Notes: a model not told the origin generated them from the letters alone. Counted from the stretch's first letter, positions 37,851-49,448 are shown. The stretch: DNA of 64,000 bases from Erythrophleum ivorense (GCA_026724425.1 JAIUCV010000398.1:558001-622000); one strand, 5' to 3'. A program made the numbers and translations.

Positions 37851-38573
37851 ATTCCCTCCTCTCTAATGATCTAATATGCTAGGTGGACTAAGTAGACAAA
37901 GTCATGGAAGCCAACCACCTTGAAGGAAAGAGTTTGACAATAAAGTATTTGATTTTTGCTACTTTAAGACTATATTTATGTCAAATGATGGAACCCATGC
38001 TTGTATATGGTCTATGACCTTTGGAACATATGTAATTATGATAATATATGATTTAGCAATGAAAGAATGTGTTGTGTGAATGATAGAATGTAAATTAGGT
38101 ATGTATGGATAATGTGGCTTCATGAATGGCATTATGGAATTATGCATATGTGTGGATGAAATGACCCAAATGAGATGTATGGAGTTTGGGACCATTTGGG
38201 TAACTTACACAAGTCCTAATTATGCTTTTAGACTTGCCCAAGAGGTGCCAAATGTGACGACCCTAACTTCTAATCATTGTAATTAAGGTTAAAAATACGT
38301 TATTAATAACCATAAACCAGGGTTACAAGATATTAAGACTAAATACATTCTGGAAATGCGAGGAAATTTGAATCTTAGTATTATTAGAGTCATCAACCAT
38401 ATAATTACAAACACTTATGTACATCGAGGAAACAAACATTCATTTATAAGCCTTGAGTCTATTACCTATCAATTCCAACTCACAAGAATCTTTTACTAAT
38501 ATTTTTACGTTATCCCTTGAGATTACCATATGAAAAACCAAGATTTCCTGGTTAATATGAGGGTTTCAGGATG

Positions 38574-38970
38574 TTCGCCACAGCTAAATTACACTTAGCC
38601 ACGGCCAATTCCTCTTAGCTTCACCCCTTGCATCGTTACTAATTTTGCAGCGACTAACCTACATGGCACTGCAGCGAGGAAATCTCTTGGAACCTACCTC
38701 GCTCACCCCTCACTATTGGCCGTGACCAATTCCCCTTTTCATCGCTGCCAATTTCTCTCTAGAATGCCTAGCTCATTTTCACAAAATTTTACCGTAGCCA
38801 ATTCCCATTTAGCTGCAAACGAATTACCTTCTGGACAAATCCTAGTTTTTCTCTCACATTTTGCCGCGGCTAATTCCACTATTCACCACTACGAATTGCT
38901 CTCTGGTACTCTCCCTGGGCAACTTCGCCTCTATTGGTCGCGGCTAAGCCCATTTTGGCTACGGCGAAAT
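38574..38970. repeat. Partly decayed GC-rich array in A(-) LTR
   Basis: Members TCGCCACAGCTAAAT, GCCACGGCCAATTCC, GCAGCGACTAACC, TTGGCCGTGACCAATT, TTGCCGCGGCTAATT, TTGGTCGCGGCTAAG, TTGGCTACGGCGAAAT. About a dozen copies, spaced 25-45 bp, with mixed CpG and TpG/CpA states. Confidence 0.7.
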
Positions 38971-39587
38971 GCCTTTTGATCCTACAACTCCTAAAATCTT
39001 GTCTCATACTCTCCATTTTCTATCTAGGGACTCTCTAGGGCCCCTCTCCCACTTGTTATGAGATCTTAATAACATTTATCTAGCTGATTTTACCCTAACC
39101 ATTATATCATTACCCATCCCACATTTAAGGGTGGATTTTTCCTACTCATTCATTGGTCTTATATCAGCAAATTTATAAATTTTCTCACAATGGTCATTCA
39201 ATCATGTTTTTATCAGATAATTCATGCATCACTAACTCAAATCTGCAATCCACATATCACATGATTTCATTACTTAAATAGTCAATTAAAACACAGGTTT
39301 ACAAGCCATAATAAGTGTCATAACTCATACATCCATCAACAACAATGTAAAGCCTATTTCTTAATAGTTACATTCTATGTTATCAAAATACAAACTCCTA
39401 CACTTGGCAATATAGATACATGATGATGCTATACAAAGGATAACAAAATTAGCATTTACTCTATTCTACTTAGACCAAGTGTAGCTCCCCACACCAGGCC
39501 TCAGCTCATGGATGTTCATCCACTTGCTTGCCCTTATCCTTACTCGAAGAACCTTCACCTGAAATGTTTAATCCCAGGAAATGGGGT

Positions 39588-39601
39588 GAGATGCAAATCT
39601 C
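39588..39601 (-). other. Conserved hairpin, A(-) copy
   Basis: GAGAT-GCAA-ATCTC, five perfect pairs; loop different from all other A copies. Confidence 0.7.
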
Positions 39602-42600
39602 AGTAACCAAGGCAATTCTATCATATATTCTAATTTAATTAACATATATGCATGATTTCACATAAGCATCAGAAACATACCAATCATATTAGTAAATGAA
39701 ACAATTAGGCTATCATAATTACTATCCCATACTAGCAATCATATTTTCACATGTTAAAGGCCATTAACACCGGGAGAGGCCCATCCATGACACCTATTCC
39801 CTATTGAGAACAACCAGGACTCAGTGCATCTAAGGTTTGATCATAACCCGGTGCTCGATCAAAGCACATGCACGGGTGGCAGCCGCACCACAGCTCCACC
39901 ATGGACTCACAAGGTTCAATCACAATACAATAGATAGTCACCAAATTTATTCAGCATTTCAAATCATTCATGTGCAGAAAATATGAAATTAAAACAGATA
40001 TATGCATGGAATTAATGTAGTCCCGGTTACCTCACTTGTAGCCAATTCTCTAAGAGTCAATTGAATGTTACTTCAGCCTATGGACACAAAACCAAGTCAT
40101 TACTATCCCTAATCATAATTTGTATCAGCAACCCATCACTTAAAAAAAAGGTTAAGCTATATAGAACTACTTAGAAACACTTACCTAATCACCACTAAAA
40201 CCAAATTCGGATTCAGTTGCTCTAACCCCAGAAACCTCTAAATAACATCTCAAATTTTGAGTAAATTCGCACAGAAACAATACCCATATTATAAATCAGC
40301 TATAAGGGTCTCAAACTAGCAAAGAAAGTATCAAAATGGAGAGTTTATACTTACCTAATAACACCCTTAGTCTTAACCTACGAATTTTCACCATGGAGAC
40401 ATCAAATAGCAAGTTTCAGATTTTTGGTGTGGGTGAAAATACTCCAAATGAAAAACTAATTAGGCCAAAATGAAGAGAAAGAGAAGGGGATTAAGTTATA
40501 TAACTATTACCTTGGCTGATTTTGAGCTTAGAAGTGAGAAATGATGGATTTCTTGCCCCAAACCCTAGCCTCCCTTCAAACCTCTGAATTTCTCCTTTGT
40601 GTTTCAGCAAAATGGGGAAGGGGCTGAAGTGTTTAAGGTTTTAGTTGGGTTAAGTTGGGTCAAATATGGGTCATCAGCTACTCCAAGTATCCAACTCCAA
40701 ATGGGCTTCAGATTTTAGTTTTGTTGGGCCAGCTCTTATGCATTGGGCTGCTGAATTTTAATTAGGTTTGGGCCAAGTTTGAAGAACTCAATTGATTTAG
40801 GTCTGCACAAAGGTTGTTGGGCCAATTATAAAAGCCTATAAAAGGTGGATCTTGGGCCTCTATCACATTGAATCAAATTGTGTCTGCACCTAGCTTATTG
40901 AGCCTCCATTAGCCTCTTATCATTATCTCCTACATTAATTTGAGCCTAGATGAAGTTTCTATCTCAATTAAATCTCAAACTCATATTAATAATTTATCTC
41001 TCTAAAATTTTTATTCACTTAACTTACCTAATTATTCCATATTAATTATTCTTAATTATCTTAAATACATGATTAACACCTTAATTAATTTTAGGGTGTT
41101 ACACCAAACCCCAAGGAAAGCCAATTGGACAACTTGACATCTCATATGGAGCCAAAACTTACCAATTTAGAGCCCTACGTCACTTTTTGTCCAAATAAGG
41201 TCTTCTTAATCTAAGATTTGGCATGAAATTAGAGCTTATTTAGAGCTTTTTGGGAAGCTAAAGAACATAATTTTTGGAGGTCTACAGAATATTTGATGAA
41301 TTTTTAAAGTTGGCAAATTTTCTGATTTTGGTCATGTCACTGTTCACTCAAGTCTGAAAATAAATTCTATCACACAGGACTCAAATGATGTCCAATGGCC
41401 ACAAAATTTTATACAGAGAAACTAAACATTCCCAGTGTGTCACTAGAAGCACTTCATTTTAAGGTTTAGAGAGGGAGATATGAATTTTTAAAAATTCTGT
41501 CCAGTTTCAAAAATTCCTATTTGATTGGATTTTGAGGTCTTGGAGTACCTGAGCTGGTTTGAAATTATTTTCTCCTCTATCTAACATCCACAAATTTCCA
41601 TATTGGTTTACATGAATTGAATTTTTGTGGAATTAATTGGACATTTTCAAAGTTTAATGCAGTAATCTATGACAGAACCAGTGGACAGCTTAACCTCTGG
41701 ACCTTTTTGGATGTCAAACATCCTCTATGATGTATTTTATGGTCAAGAAATATTTTTATTATGAAGTAGACATCTGTAGCTTTCTATAATGGCCAAGAAT
41801 GTATGATTTTTATTTTTATAGAATTAGTTATGAATTTTCAAAGTTTGGACAGAAATGAGCCAAATTCTGGCCGAAAATGAATGTGTATTTTGAACTTCCT
41901 ATTGAGTTCCTTGAGATGTAGGCCACTTTTGATGATGCAAATGAGTTGTATTCATGTAATTAAATATGAGAATGTGTTGTATGAGCTCACACGGCCCACG
42001 TGACACCGAATGTAATTTTTATACACGACTCAACGCCAAATAATGTATTATTTTAATAGATTTTTCTTACTTCTTTCATGGAATCTATGTTGTCAACCAT
42101 GAGAATGTTATGAAATGAGCTAGGACTATATGGTGTTATAATTTCATCCATTTGGTCTGTTTGTTCCATGGGTTCCATTTTGGTCATTTTTGTGATCTAT
42201 AATGGTATCAAAAGGTCCAAATTTGCTTCCCTAGTTTGTGTGGCCACTTGAGCATGTGAGATTGCACCAAAATGACATTTTAAACTTATCTTAAAGGTGC
42301 ACAAACCCAGAATTCAGAAACTTACACTCTCACCCCATACCATACACACATTTCCATAAAGACTAGTCTTGGCATTACATACCCAAATTTCATTACAACA
42401 TTCACATAACATAATTTCTCATTTGTACATGATACACTAGCATAATTACATATACTTATGAGGTCATAGGTCATATACAACATTAGATTACAACATTTGC
42501 CACTTGTATAGCCTTAAAGAAGCAAAAACCATGCACTTGGATGTCATACTCTTATTTTCAAGGTGGTTGGCTTCCATTACCTTGCCCACTTGGTCCACCT

Positions 42601-42630
42601 AGCATGTTAAATCATTGGAGAAGAAGGAAT

Positions 42631-42647
42631 GAGATTCAAAGAATCTC
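42631..42647 (-). other. Conserved hairpin, 5' LTR of complete element
   Basis: GAGATTC-AAA-GAATCTC, extendable to eight pairs (T-A). Consensus form of the B family. Confidence 0.75.
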
Positions 42648-42784
42648 AATAGCTCAACTCCCTTTCAATCACACATAATATATGCAAAACAAATCTTACA
42701 AATGCATGCATGGGTATATTGACATGTGCAATCATTCAAGAGACATTTTCAACATTTAAGCAAGTCATACATAGCATACAAAGG

Positions 42785-42985
42785 CTTGCCAAGCAAGTGG
42801 ATTAGCCTCACCCATTCACTTGTAGATTTTGGACTTGCCTCACCCATTCTTTAAGAGGTTCTTGGACTTAACCTTACTCTTGGGAGTCAACCTTACTTTT
42901 GGGAGACTCTTTACTTTGTCTTAACTAATTCAAAGGGTACTTAGCTCATTCTCACCATGGCTAAAGGGTTCGTGGCTTCTCTACA
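42785..42985 (-). repeat. Short tandem array in 5' LTR
   Basis: Unit-for-unit partner of 19635-19840. The two arrays kept the same unit number after the element inserted. Confidence 0.6.
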
Positions 42986-44210
42986 CTCAACCAAACCTAA
43001 GCAAGCATAACAAACTTCATTTGAAACATAATATATCATCATGGTATCATGGCATATGAAATCATGTTAAAATACTTTTCATGGCTTAAAACACACATAC
43101 ACACATCTAAAGACAAGCCAAGCATACATCCATGCATAAGAGAAGGAGGAGTGAGCTACCTTGGAAGCAACTACACATTTTTTCTCTTGAATCAATGCTC
43201 CCTTCCTCGGCCTCATGCACATAAAGGTGTGGTAATGATTCCTCTTAGCGTAAACATAATTTAAGGGAGCCAATTAGGTTCATGAAATTAATTCAAAGGC
43301 CACCCAACTTCCTTAAACACTAACTTGACTTATAAACCCCTTTATGGTTCCAAGAATGCACCTAGTAAAGCAACACCCATCAAATAAATTGTAGGCTCCA
43401 TTCTTTTCTTTCATATATGATTCTTGACTCCTTTTAAGCCTCTTGGAGTCATCACACAATTAAAATAAAGAGTCTAACTACATGTTACTTCTAGAAGTCA
43501 TATTATGGAACCTAAGACACCAATTCATTCTCTAGGCCTCCTAAATTTTTCCCAAGGATTTTCCTCAATTTCATTCATCATATATGACTCAAAAATGGAC
43601 TTGAAAGAATTTAAAACTCTCCCTAGGTGTCTCATCCCCTTTAGGCTGAGCCTATGTCTCCTTTTGGCCTCTATGGAGTTTGTTTTGTTTTCTACATGGA
43701 AGATGCATATAGGGAGATTCTTAGGGATCTTAGGAACTCATTCAAACATTCATTTAGGCCTAGGAATAATTATATCAAATTAGATTTTCAAGAGAACCCA
43801 TAAAACCCTAGGTTTGCTTCCTTGAAAATCCATGGCCTTTTCTTGAATTTCTTTGCATATTCTTACCTCCTCCCTTAAATTCATGGAATTCATCCTTGGT
43901 TCTCTTCAAAATTCCAGCCCTCTTATAGTTACATATACAGGGCAAAATAGGGAGAAGAAGGGGGAGGGAGTAGCTACCATAGGATAAAGATTTTTCCTTG
44001 TTTCCATGGCTTTTCTTGCTTGTTTCTCACTTTTCTTGGCTTCCTCTCTTCAAATCTAAATTTTTCCCTTAATTTATCCTTTAAAACAGATTTATATACT
44101 TCAATATAATCATAGGAAATAAAGGAGAATAGAGGAGAAGGGGTTTGGAAAGGAAAAAACATGAAAAACTACAAAAAATCCATACCTTCAAGCTTTGATT
44201 TCTCCTCCTA

Positions 44211-44236
44211 TTCCTCTTCCTCTTCCTCTTCCTCTT
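44211..44236. repeat. CTCTTC hexamer microsatellite
   Basis: Four hexamers of TTCCTC type in the 5' LTR; partner of 23771-23795. Confidence 0.85.
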
Positions 44237-44317
44237 GTGCACCACTCTCCTAGGGCTTCTTCTCTGGTTTAGGGTAGAAACATATGAAGCTATGTGACTG
44301 GAAGAGTGGGGCGCCAT

Positions 44318-44329
44318 TTATTTATAGGT
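44318..44329 (-). promoter_or_regulatory. TATA box in 5' LTR of complete element
   Basis: In sense CCTATAAATAAA, about 560 bp from the outer LTR end. As the 5' LTR box it would drive the genomic RNA. Confidence 0.6.
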
Positions 44330-45894
44330 GGGAAGAAGAAACACTTTTCAAAAATTTTTATTTTGCCCTTCATTTTTAGTATTTTCATTTCTAATTTGTT
44401 TTAGCTCCTTTTTTAGAACCATCTTTTCCATTATGAAATTTAGGTTCCCAATTTACTAAAACTTTCCCGAACGAATCTGTCAAAATTTGGGTGTACCAAC
44501 GTTGGAAAGCATCCACCGGAGGGGTTTTAGTTGTCCTGGGGCTTCCTATAGTTTTCAATGCCCCTGAGAACCCTGGAGAACTCAAAAATTTTATTTAAAA
44601 AGCCCTCATGTGTAAATTCCAAAATTTGCTCAAAATGATGAAAATGCCCTTACGTCTCGTCAGCTTTTCGTCACAATTTGTTTCTTCATTCTAGCTCCAT
44701 TTTTTTTCTGTCTAAGCTTAGGATTTTCATTTTTAGGGGTCTAGAATGCTTTCCAAATTTTTTGGGACCTTAACTAAATCATTTTGGAGGGCTTGCTTTT
44801 GTCTTTGGTAAATTTTGTTCGTTTACGGAGAAATCGTATATTATGTTTCTCATATTTTTTCTCATTTTCAGAGAACCAGATATTACATATAGCCTTTTGA
44901 TGGTTTCTATTAGTTTCATATTAATTTTTACACTCCAAAACCCTTATTCCCATCATAATTCCATCAAAAACCAACCCCCTCTAAATTGCTCTAGGTCTAA
45001 CCGAACTAAGAGAGACATGAAAGAAATAAGGAAGATAAGTTTTACGTAGGAAACTATACCTTAATAAATTCCTTGTCAAATGGTAGTTCTTGTGTTACCA
45101 AAGTTTTCTCCAAATTCCTCCTTCCTTCTATTGAACCAGCCATAAAATTCCACCATTTAAAATTCTAAAACCATAGAAAGAGAGAAGAAAAGGATAAGAA
45201 CAACTTTTACAAAGGCAAGATAGGCAAATTTGCATGAAAAAGTACCTATATGGAGCCTCCTTTCCCTTGCTTCTTCCTCCTTCTTTCTCCATGTTTCTGG
45301 TTCTATTTCAGAGTAAGAAAGTTGGTTATAGGGCTGAAGGAGATATGTTGGTCTGAGATAAGAAGGAAAAAGTTGTTTTATAACATTTTTCAAAATGTCC
45401 ATTATGTCCCTCCACTTCAATTCCTCTGTTTGAACTCATTTCAACTCTTTTTTGCGAATCGTCTATCTTCTAGTTTATTAAAAACATTTGGCTTCAAATA
45501 AATAGGATCTAAAACTTTACCTAATTGTTTAATCAAAGTTTAGGTTAACTGATAATCTAAATTGTACACCAAAAGGATTTTAACCATTCTAACGGTTCCT
45601 AAAGTTTTCTAGGCCTCTAAGAACCTTAGTGAGCTCAATTTTATCATTTAAAACTCCCTAATTTGAGTTTTCAAAAATTTATCTAAAATTATAATTTTTC
45701 CATTGGACTTCGATTCACTCTGTTTGGTCATTTTGACTTCGATTTCGTGCTATTCTTAGTTTCATAACCACTTCTTTAGATGTTTTAATTAACCTTCTAT
45801 TCTTAATTAGCCTCATCTTGCTTTGTTTTAGGCTCCTCTTATATCTTGGTATTGATTTCAGTTTAGTTTTTGAAAAATCATTTATTATAAGACC

Positions 45895-46010
45895 TAGCTT
45901 AACATGCCAAATATTCATACTTACAGCTAAACTAAAAGCATAATATTGGGTAAAGCAACCATATTCATAATTGTGCCTAGCACAATAACATCATTATAAA
46001 TGAAACTAGA
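45895..46010 (-). pseudogene. Ty1/copia pre-integrase remnant
   Basis: A minus-strand frame ends with NIWHVKLG (45895-45918), the W-H-x-x-L-G signature of the copia GAG-pre-integrase domain. It is cut exactly at the D insertion; on the other side (10716 leftward) an open frame continues with the residues that normally follow this signature (glycine-lysine-glutamate, then arginine-leucine-alanine-lysine). Upstream a run like LGTIMNM matches the usual lead-in. Confidence 0.78.
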
Positions 46011-46234
46011 ATTGCATTCTTTGTCCCCTTACAAATGTTAATAGAGTTGTTATGCAAAAGTAGCACTTAAACTCATGTTAAGAAGAGAAATAATAGAGAT
46101 TCAATTTCATTAGGTCTCTAAAACGTATAAAAAATTATGCAAGATGAGGGTTCATCCTCCATACAAAAACAATTTTACATGTTCTGATCCTTTTTTAATC
46201 CAATTCATGCATTTCTTCCTATATAAGTCATTTG

Positions 46235-46450
46235 TTTTTAAAATGAAATTGATAGTATTTCACAAAGGATTTTTGGTCTTTAGTTATATGGTCAGTGGTT
46301 TTTAACTTATTTTGCTTAGTACAATTACAAGTAAAATGACTTATTCTTTGGCAAGTATAATTCTTAACATTGATTATGTTAAGCTTCTTTCCATCATGTT
46401 TGTCTCTCTTCTTAAAACTCTATTAGCCTTATTGAAATGTTGGCAAAAGA
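46235..46450 (-). pseudogene. Ty1/copia zinc knuckles and protease remnant
   Basis: In sense order: a degraded first CCHC knuckle (CQHFNKANRVLRRE, about 46400-46446), a second knuckle YTCQRISHFTCNC (about 46318-46360) keeping C-x4-H-x4-C, and TTDHITKDQKSFVK (about 46245-46298), which matches the region just after the protease active site (normally serine-x-histidine-methionine-threonine-x-aspartate). The catalytic D-S-G itself is not readable. Stops and frameshifts throughout. Confidence 0.75.
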
Positions 46451-46529
46451 AAAATTATTATGAAAGTTTTATCCTTTTTGTGCTTGGACTTTAAAGTTAC
46501 AGCAGTTTTAGGTCATTAAATACTAATCC

Positions 46530-46719
46530 CTAAGCTTTATATGATAAGCAACATCATTAAAAAGACGATGCTCTCTTTATAGGTCAAATTTACTTTCATA
46601 TATTCCTAGCTAATATGAAGTTATCTAATAATAGCTTAAATTTATTACTTATTACTAAGGATATAACTAGGTAATTTCAATTCCTTGATTATTAGTCTCC
46701 TTGATTTGGTTATAAAAGT
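46530..46719 (-). pseudogene. Ty1/copia gag C-terminal remnant
   Basis: Minus-strand frames give LIIKELKLPSYILSNK (about 46650-46705) and YMKVNLTYKESIVF (about 46565-46605), the two conserved blocks of plant copia gag around the IRSLP segment. It ends at the F LTR at 46725. The upstream part of gag lies at 49449 onward. Confidence 0.72.
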
Positions 46720-46724
46720 ATGAC

Positions 46725-49448
46725 TGTAACATCCTCCTTAAAATGAAATTACTATAAGACAAATTAAATTTTATTATGATAATTAAATTAAATTAGCTAG
46801 ATTGGAACCTATTAAATTAATAAAATTAGGTCCTAAATATGTGAATTTATGAATTTATGAATTTTTAGAAGAAAACCAATATTTTTTAAAGTCATTAAAT
46901 ATTTAATTAGAATTTTTATGATTTTATAAGATTTATTTGAGATTAAAATCAAATTATTGAATAATGAAAAATTAAGAAATAAATACTTAGAGAATGAAAT
47001 TTTAATAAATTTTTAAGCTATTAGATCCCTAAAAATATAAAAACAATATTTATGGAATAAAGATATTTAAATAAAATTAAGGGGTTAAAATACAATTAGT
47101 AAAGATCTAAAGTTCAAAAGTGTAATTTTGACTAAGGCTAAAATACAATTTTCATAGGGAAAAATATAAGTTTAACCAAATGAAATTTGACAGGTTATGG
47201 ACAATAAGATTGGCTCAAAATGATCATTATAGTTAAATAGATAATTCTATAACTACCACATTCCCTGAAATTCAACTTGTATGCAAATATAATGTATTGA
47301 AATGCATGAGAAAGCTTGAAAGATGTTCTATACAAGAAGATTTTTTCTTCTCCTTTAGATGGCATGTCTAAGAGGAAGAGAGAGAAAGAACCTTACCTCA
47401 CTATATATGTTCATCTTCTCATCTTCATATCAATTGCCTAAAATTCAAATGCTTCCTAACAATTGCTACGTTATCCTTTAATGAACCACTCTCCAAAATT
47501 TTTTCTTTATAACTTTGAAAAGAGAGAAAGTGTAGGAGAAAGAGCAATAGGTAGAAAAGAAGGTAAAGAACCTTGACTTACTTCAATCCACTCCCTTTAG
47601 TAAGACTTCTTATTAGTCTTACTAAGATATTCTCTGGTTTTTATGTTGTCATCTTCTCTCCATATCTTTTCTTCTCTTCTCCATCTTTTGAGTTACGTAT
47701 TTATACATCTTAGTGCTCTTCCTTTTTTGTTGCATCATGCTGAATAAGAGATGAATATGAAAAGAACAAGGAGTAATATCTAGTTTCCATTTTTAACTTC
47801 ATTCATATGAAAGATTCAAGCTTGAGTACATGAACTTAGTTGATAGTTTAAGTAATGGGTATTTAGCATTGAGTTTTGAGGAAGAAAAGAACATGGTTTC
47901 AACTTCATATTACTCTATTTTAATGATCTACTTGCTTGCTTGATTGTTTGGTTGAGTTTAATTGAAGGAAACAATTGAAAGGAGGTTGAAAAACATGATT
48001 TTTATAAATTAAGGATCATTGGCATGGGGGGCCTACTACATAATACAAACCATGTCTAAAGAGTAATTTTATCAATCTTTGAAGCCCAACAAGGCCTGGC
48101 CATGTTTGGGGCACCCTTGAACATAGCTAAGTTGTGTTAAGTGTTAAAGAGGCCAAAAATTAGGGGTTTCAACCCCAGTTTTAAGATAAGATTATCCCAG
48201 ATTTATACCCACTTATAAACCATGTATTCCACTTTTACATTAAGCATTCTAGTTGTCCTATAAGTGTACAATTCAGTTAGAAAGAATGAGACAAATTCAT
48301 GTTTAACATAGCTAAGATACTTGATGCAATGCCCATGGATACTTTCTAACTACACAAGCATTCCCAGACTTAATTAATTACAGTTCCTTTAAAGGAATTA
48401 TCTAATGACTACATATGAGCTGTAGATTATTAGGTTATGCTATGAAGATTTATATGTTGTATTAAGCTGTAAGACTAATGCAAGATAATTTTGTGGTTAT
48501 GTTACAAACCAAGTTGTTTGTGCATTATTTAGGCCTACAAATTCATGTTTATTTACTATTGATGGATTATTTGAGATGATCCCTTAGATAGACCAAAGAT
48601 AAATATGAAAAATATTTTTTGCACACAAGGAAAATAAACCATTACTTGTTTTTAAAAATTTACTATGTTTTATTGAGAATTTTTTGAATTCTCACCTTTT
48701 GTTTAGGGAATGCTTTTAGATAAAAAATGATTCCAGTAACAGAGTTCATAAGTAAGATATAATACTTTTAAATTCTCACCTTTTATGTTGACATCTCTAT
48801 ATTTGGTAGGGTATAAGTGATCATTTGTATGAATTTAGTAATAGTCATGGAGGATTCCTAACTAATTACCCCCACCTCTGACTATGCCAACCCCACCCAC
48901 AGTGTAGAGATATGATGCCCAGCTTAGTTGACTAGTTAATGTAGTTACCCTATGGAACTTGGATGACTGTATATGAATGTAGATATTAGTATCATGGTTA
49001 AATAATGTTTTAACTTAGGTGCTGATGGTGTACTAACTATATGACTATAACTTGTAGGGCCTTTGACTAATATCTGTATGTGTGATCTAAACATTTTAAG
49101 TACGTAAGGCGATGTAATATATCAGGTTGTAGTATGATGTACGTACATATGTAGGTATGTGTAATCTCTTTATTGTCACACTGCAAGTTTTGGAAAAAAA
49201 AAATATGTCCACTATGTGTAACTTAATTAAATAAGAAACTAAATAGTAAAGAAGCTACAATGACCAAACTTGTGCTTAAGGAGTATCTACATGCCTTGAA
49301 TAGTTGCATATGATTTTCTCTCACACATGAGGTTATTAGCCAAGCTACTCAGCATAGTTATGTGAGCAATATTGTTTTTTCTTTTTCAATAAAAAAAGTT
49401 TCTAGATCTCACCTTTATTAAGTTGTATTTCCATGTTTAGACTTATAA
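46725..49448 (+). mobile_element. Solo LTR, family F
   Basis: Starts TGTAACATCCTCC at 46725. The right end is placed at about 49448, where ATGAC (49449-49453) repeats the ATGAC at 46720-46724; the LTR would end TTATA plus one extra A. Copia gag similarity stops at 46719 and resumes at 49449, supporting this end. About 2.72 kb. The first 600 bp are very AT-rich. A hairpin of the same type as in A-D lies at 48675-48693, and TTCTCACCTTTT recurs at about 48775. No coding region. The right boundary is less sure than the left. Confidence 0.7.
48675..48693 (+). other. Conserved hairpin, F copy
   Basis: GAGAATT-TTTTG-AATTCTC, preceded by ATT and followed by ACC. Stem sequence differs from B (GAGATTC) on both arms, keeping full pairing. 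Confidence 0.7.

Larger units (their letters stand above)
38253..41103 (-). mobile_element. Solo LTR, family A, nested in B(+)
   Basis: Starts TGTGACGACCCTAAC at 38253 and ends TTAGGGTGTTACA at 41103; CCAAA at 38248-38252 and 41104-41108 is a perfect target-site duplication. Length 2851 bp. Its GC-rich array (38574-38970) has lost many CpGs (GCCACAGCTAAAT, GCCACGGCCAATT), so it is older than the copies at 2569 and 26622. Hairpin at 39588-39601 and ATTACCTTGGCTGA (the AAGGTAAT site in reverse) near 40510. Confidence 0.93.
35587..42140 (+). mobile_element. Solo LTR, family B, inserted in a B LTR of opposite strand
   Basis: Starts TATAACATCCAG at 35587 and ends ATGGTGTTATA at 42140; both terminal TG/CA steps have become TA. 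ATTTC at 35582-35586 and 42141-42145 is a perfect target-site duplication. A(-) 38253-41103 lies inside; the rest is 3698 bp. In sense: AAGGTAGATCTC site (about 37321), tandem array (37497-37690), hairpin (37834-37850). The TATA box region near 36155 is degraded. The opposite orientation of like LTRs gives a palindromic arrangement of several kilobases. Confidence 0.92.
18076..44887 (-). mobile_element. Complete non-autonomous LTR retrotransposon, family B (LARD-like)
   Basis: TATAG occurs at 18071-18075 and 44888-44892 as target-site duplication. The element reads right to left: 5' LTR 34617-44887, primer-binding site 34600-34611, internal region 30024-34616, polypurine tract 30024-30036, 3' LTR 18076-30023. 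With nested insertions removed, the LTRs are about 3.71 and 3.67 kb; their first 300 bp differ at roughly 6% of positions by eye, mostly transitions. The internal region has no open frame of 60 codons or more in sense and no gag, protease, reverse-transcriptase or integrase motif I could find. It fits the LARD class (large LTRs, non-coding interior, proteins supplied in trans). Which autonomous element mobilised it cannot be seen. Confidence 0.9.
34617..44887 (-). mobile_element. 5' LTR of the complete element (right copy), with nested B and A LTRs
   Basis: Inner end TGTAATACCGTAAC at 34617; outer end GAACCAGATATTACA at 44887. B(+) 35587-42140 is inserted 970 bp in and itself contains A(-) 38253-41103. 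Removing B leaves about 3.71 kb. Perfect hairpin at 42631-42647, AAGGTAGCTCAC in reverse at about 43155, TATA box at 44318-44329. Confidence 0.9.
10717..45889 (-). mobile_element. Solo LTR, family D, containing three large insertions
   Basis: The left end is TGTCATGTCATC at 10717 and the right end is ATTTATTATA at 45889. The target-site duplication is AAACC (10712-10716) versus AGACC (45890-45894), one mismatch. The nested elements are 12697-16114, 16171-17733 and 18076-44887. Without them and their duplicated sites about 3.37 kb remain, close to the other D copy (about 3.49 kb at 51717-62476). Copia protein similarity ends with a W-H-x-x-L-G motif at 45895-45918 and resumes in an open frame on the far side of 10716. 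That confirms the boundaries independently. The D body resembles B only loosely, so it is an older relative. Confidence 0.82.

Noticed and set aside
43974..44317. Basic arginine/lysine-rich minus-strand frames
   Set aside because: They arise from the hexamer microsatellite and purine-rich LTR sequence, and are not kept in the sister LTR.
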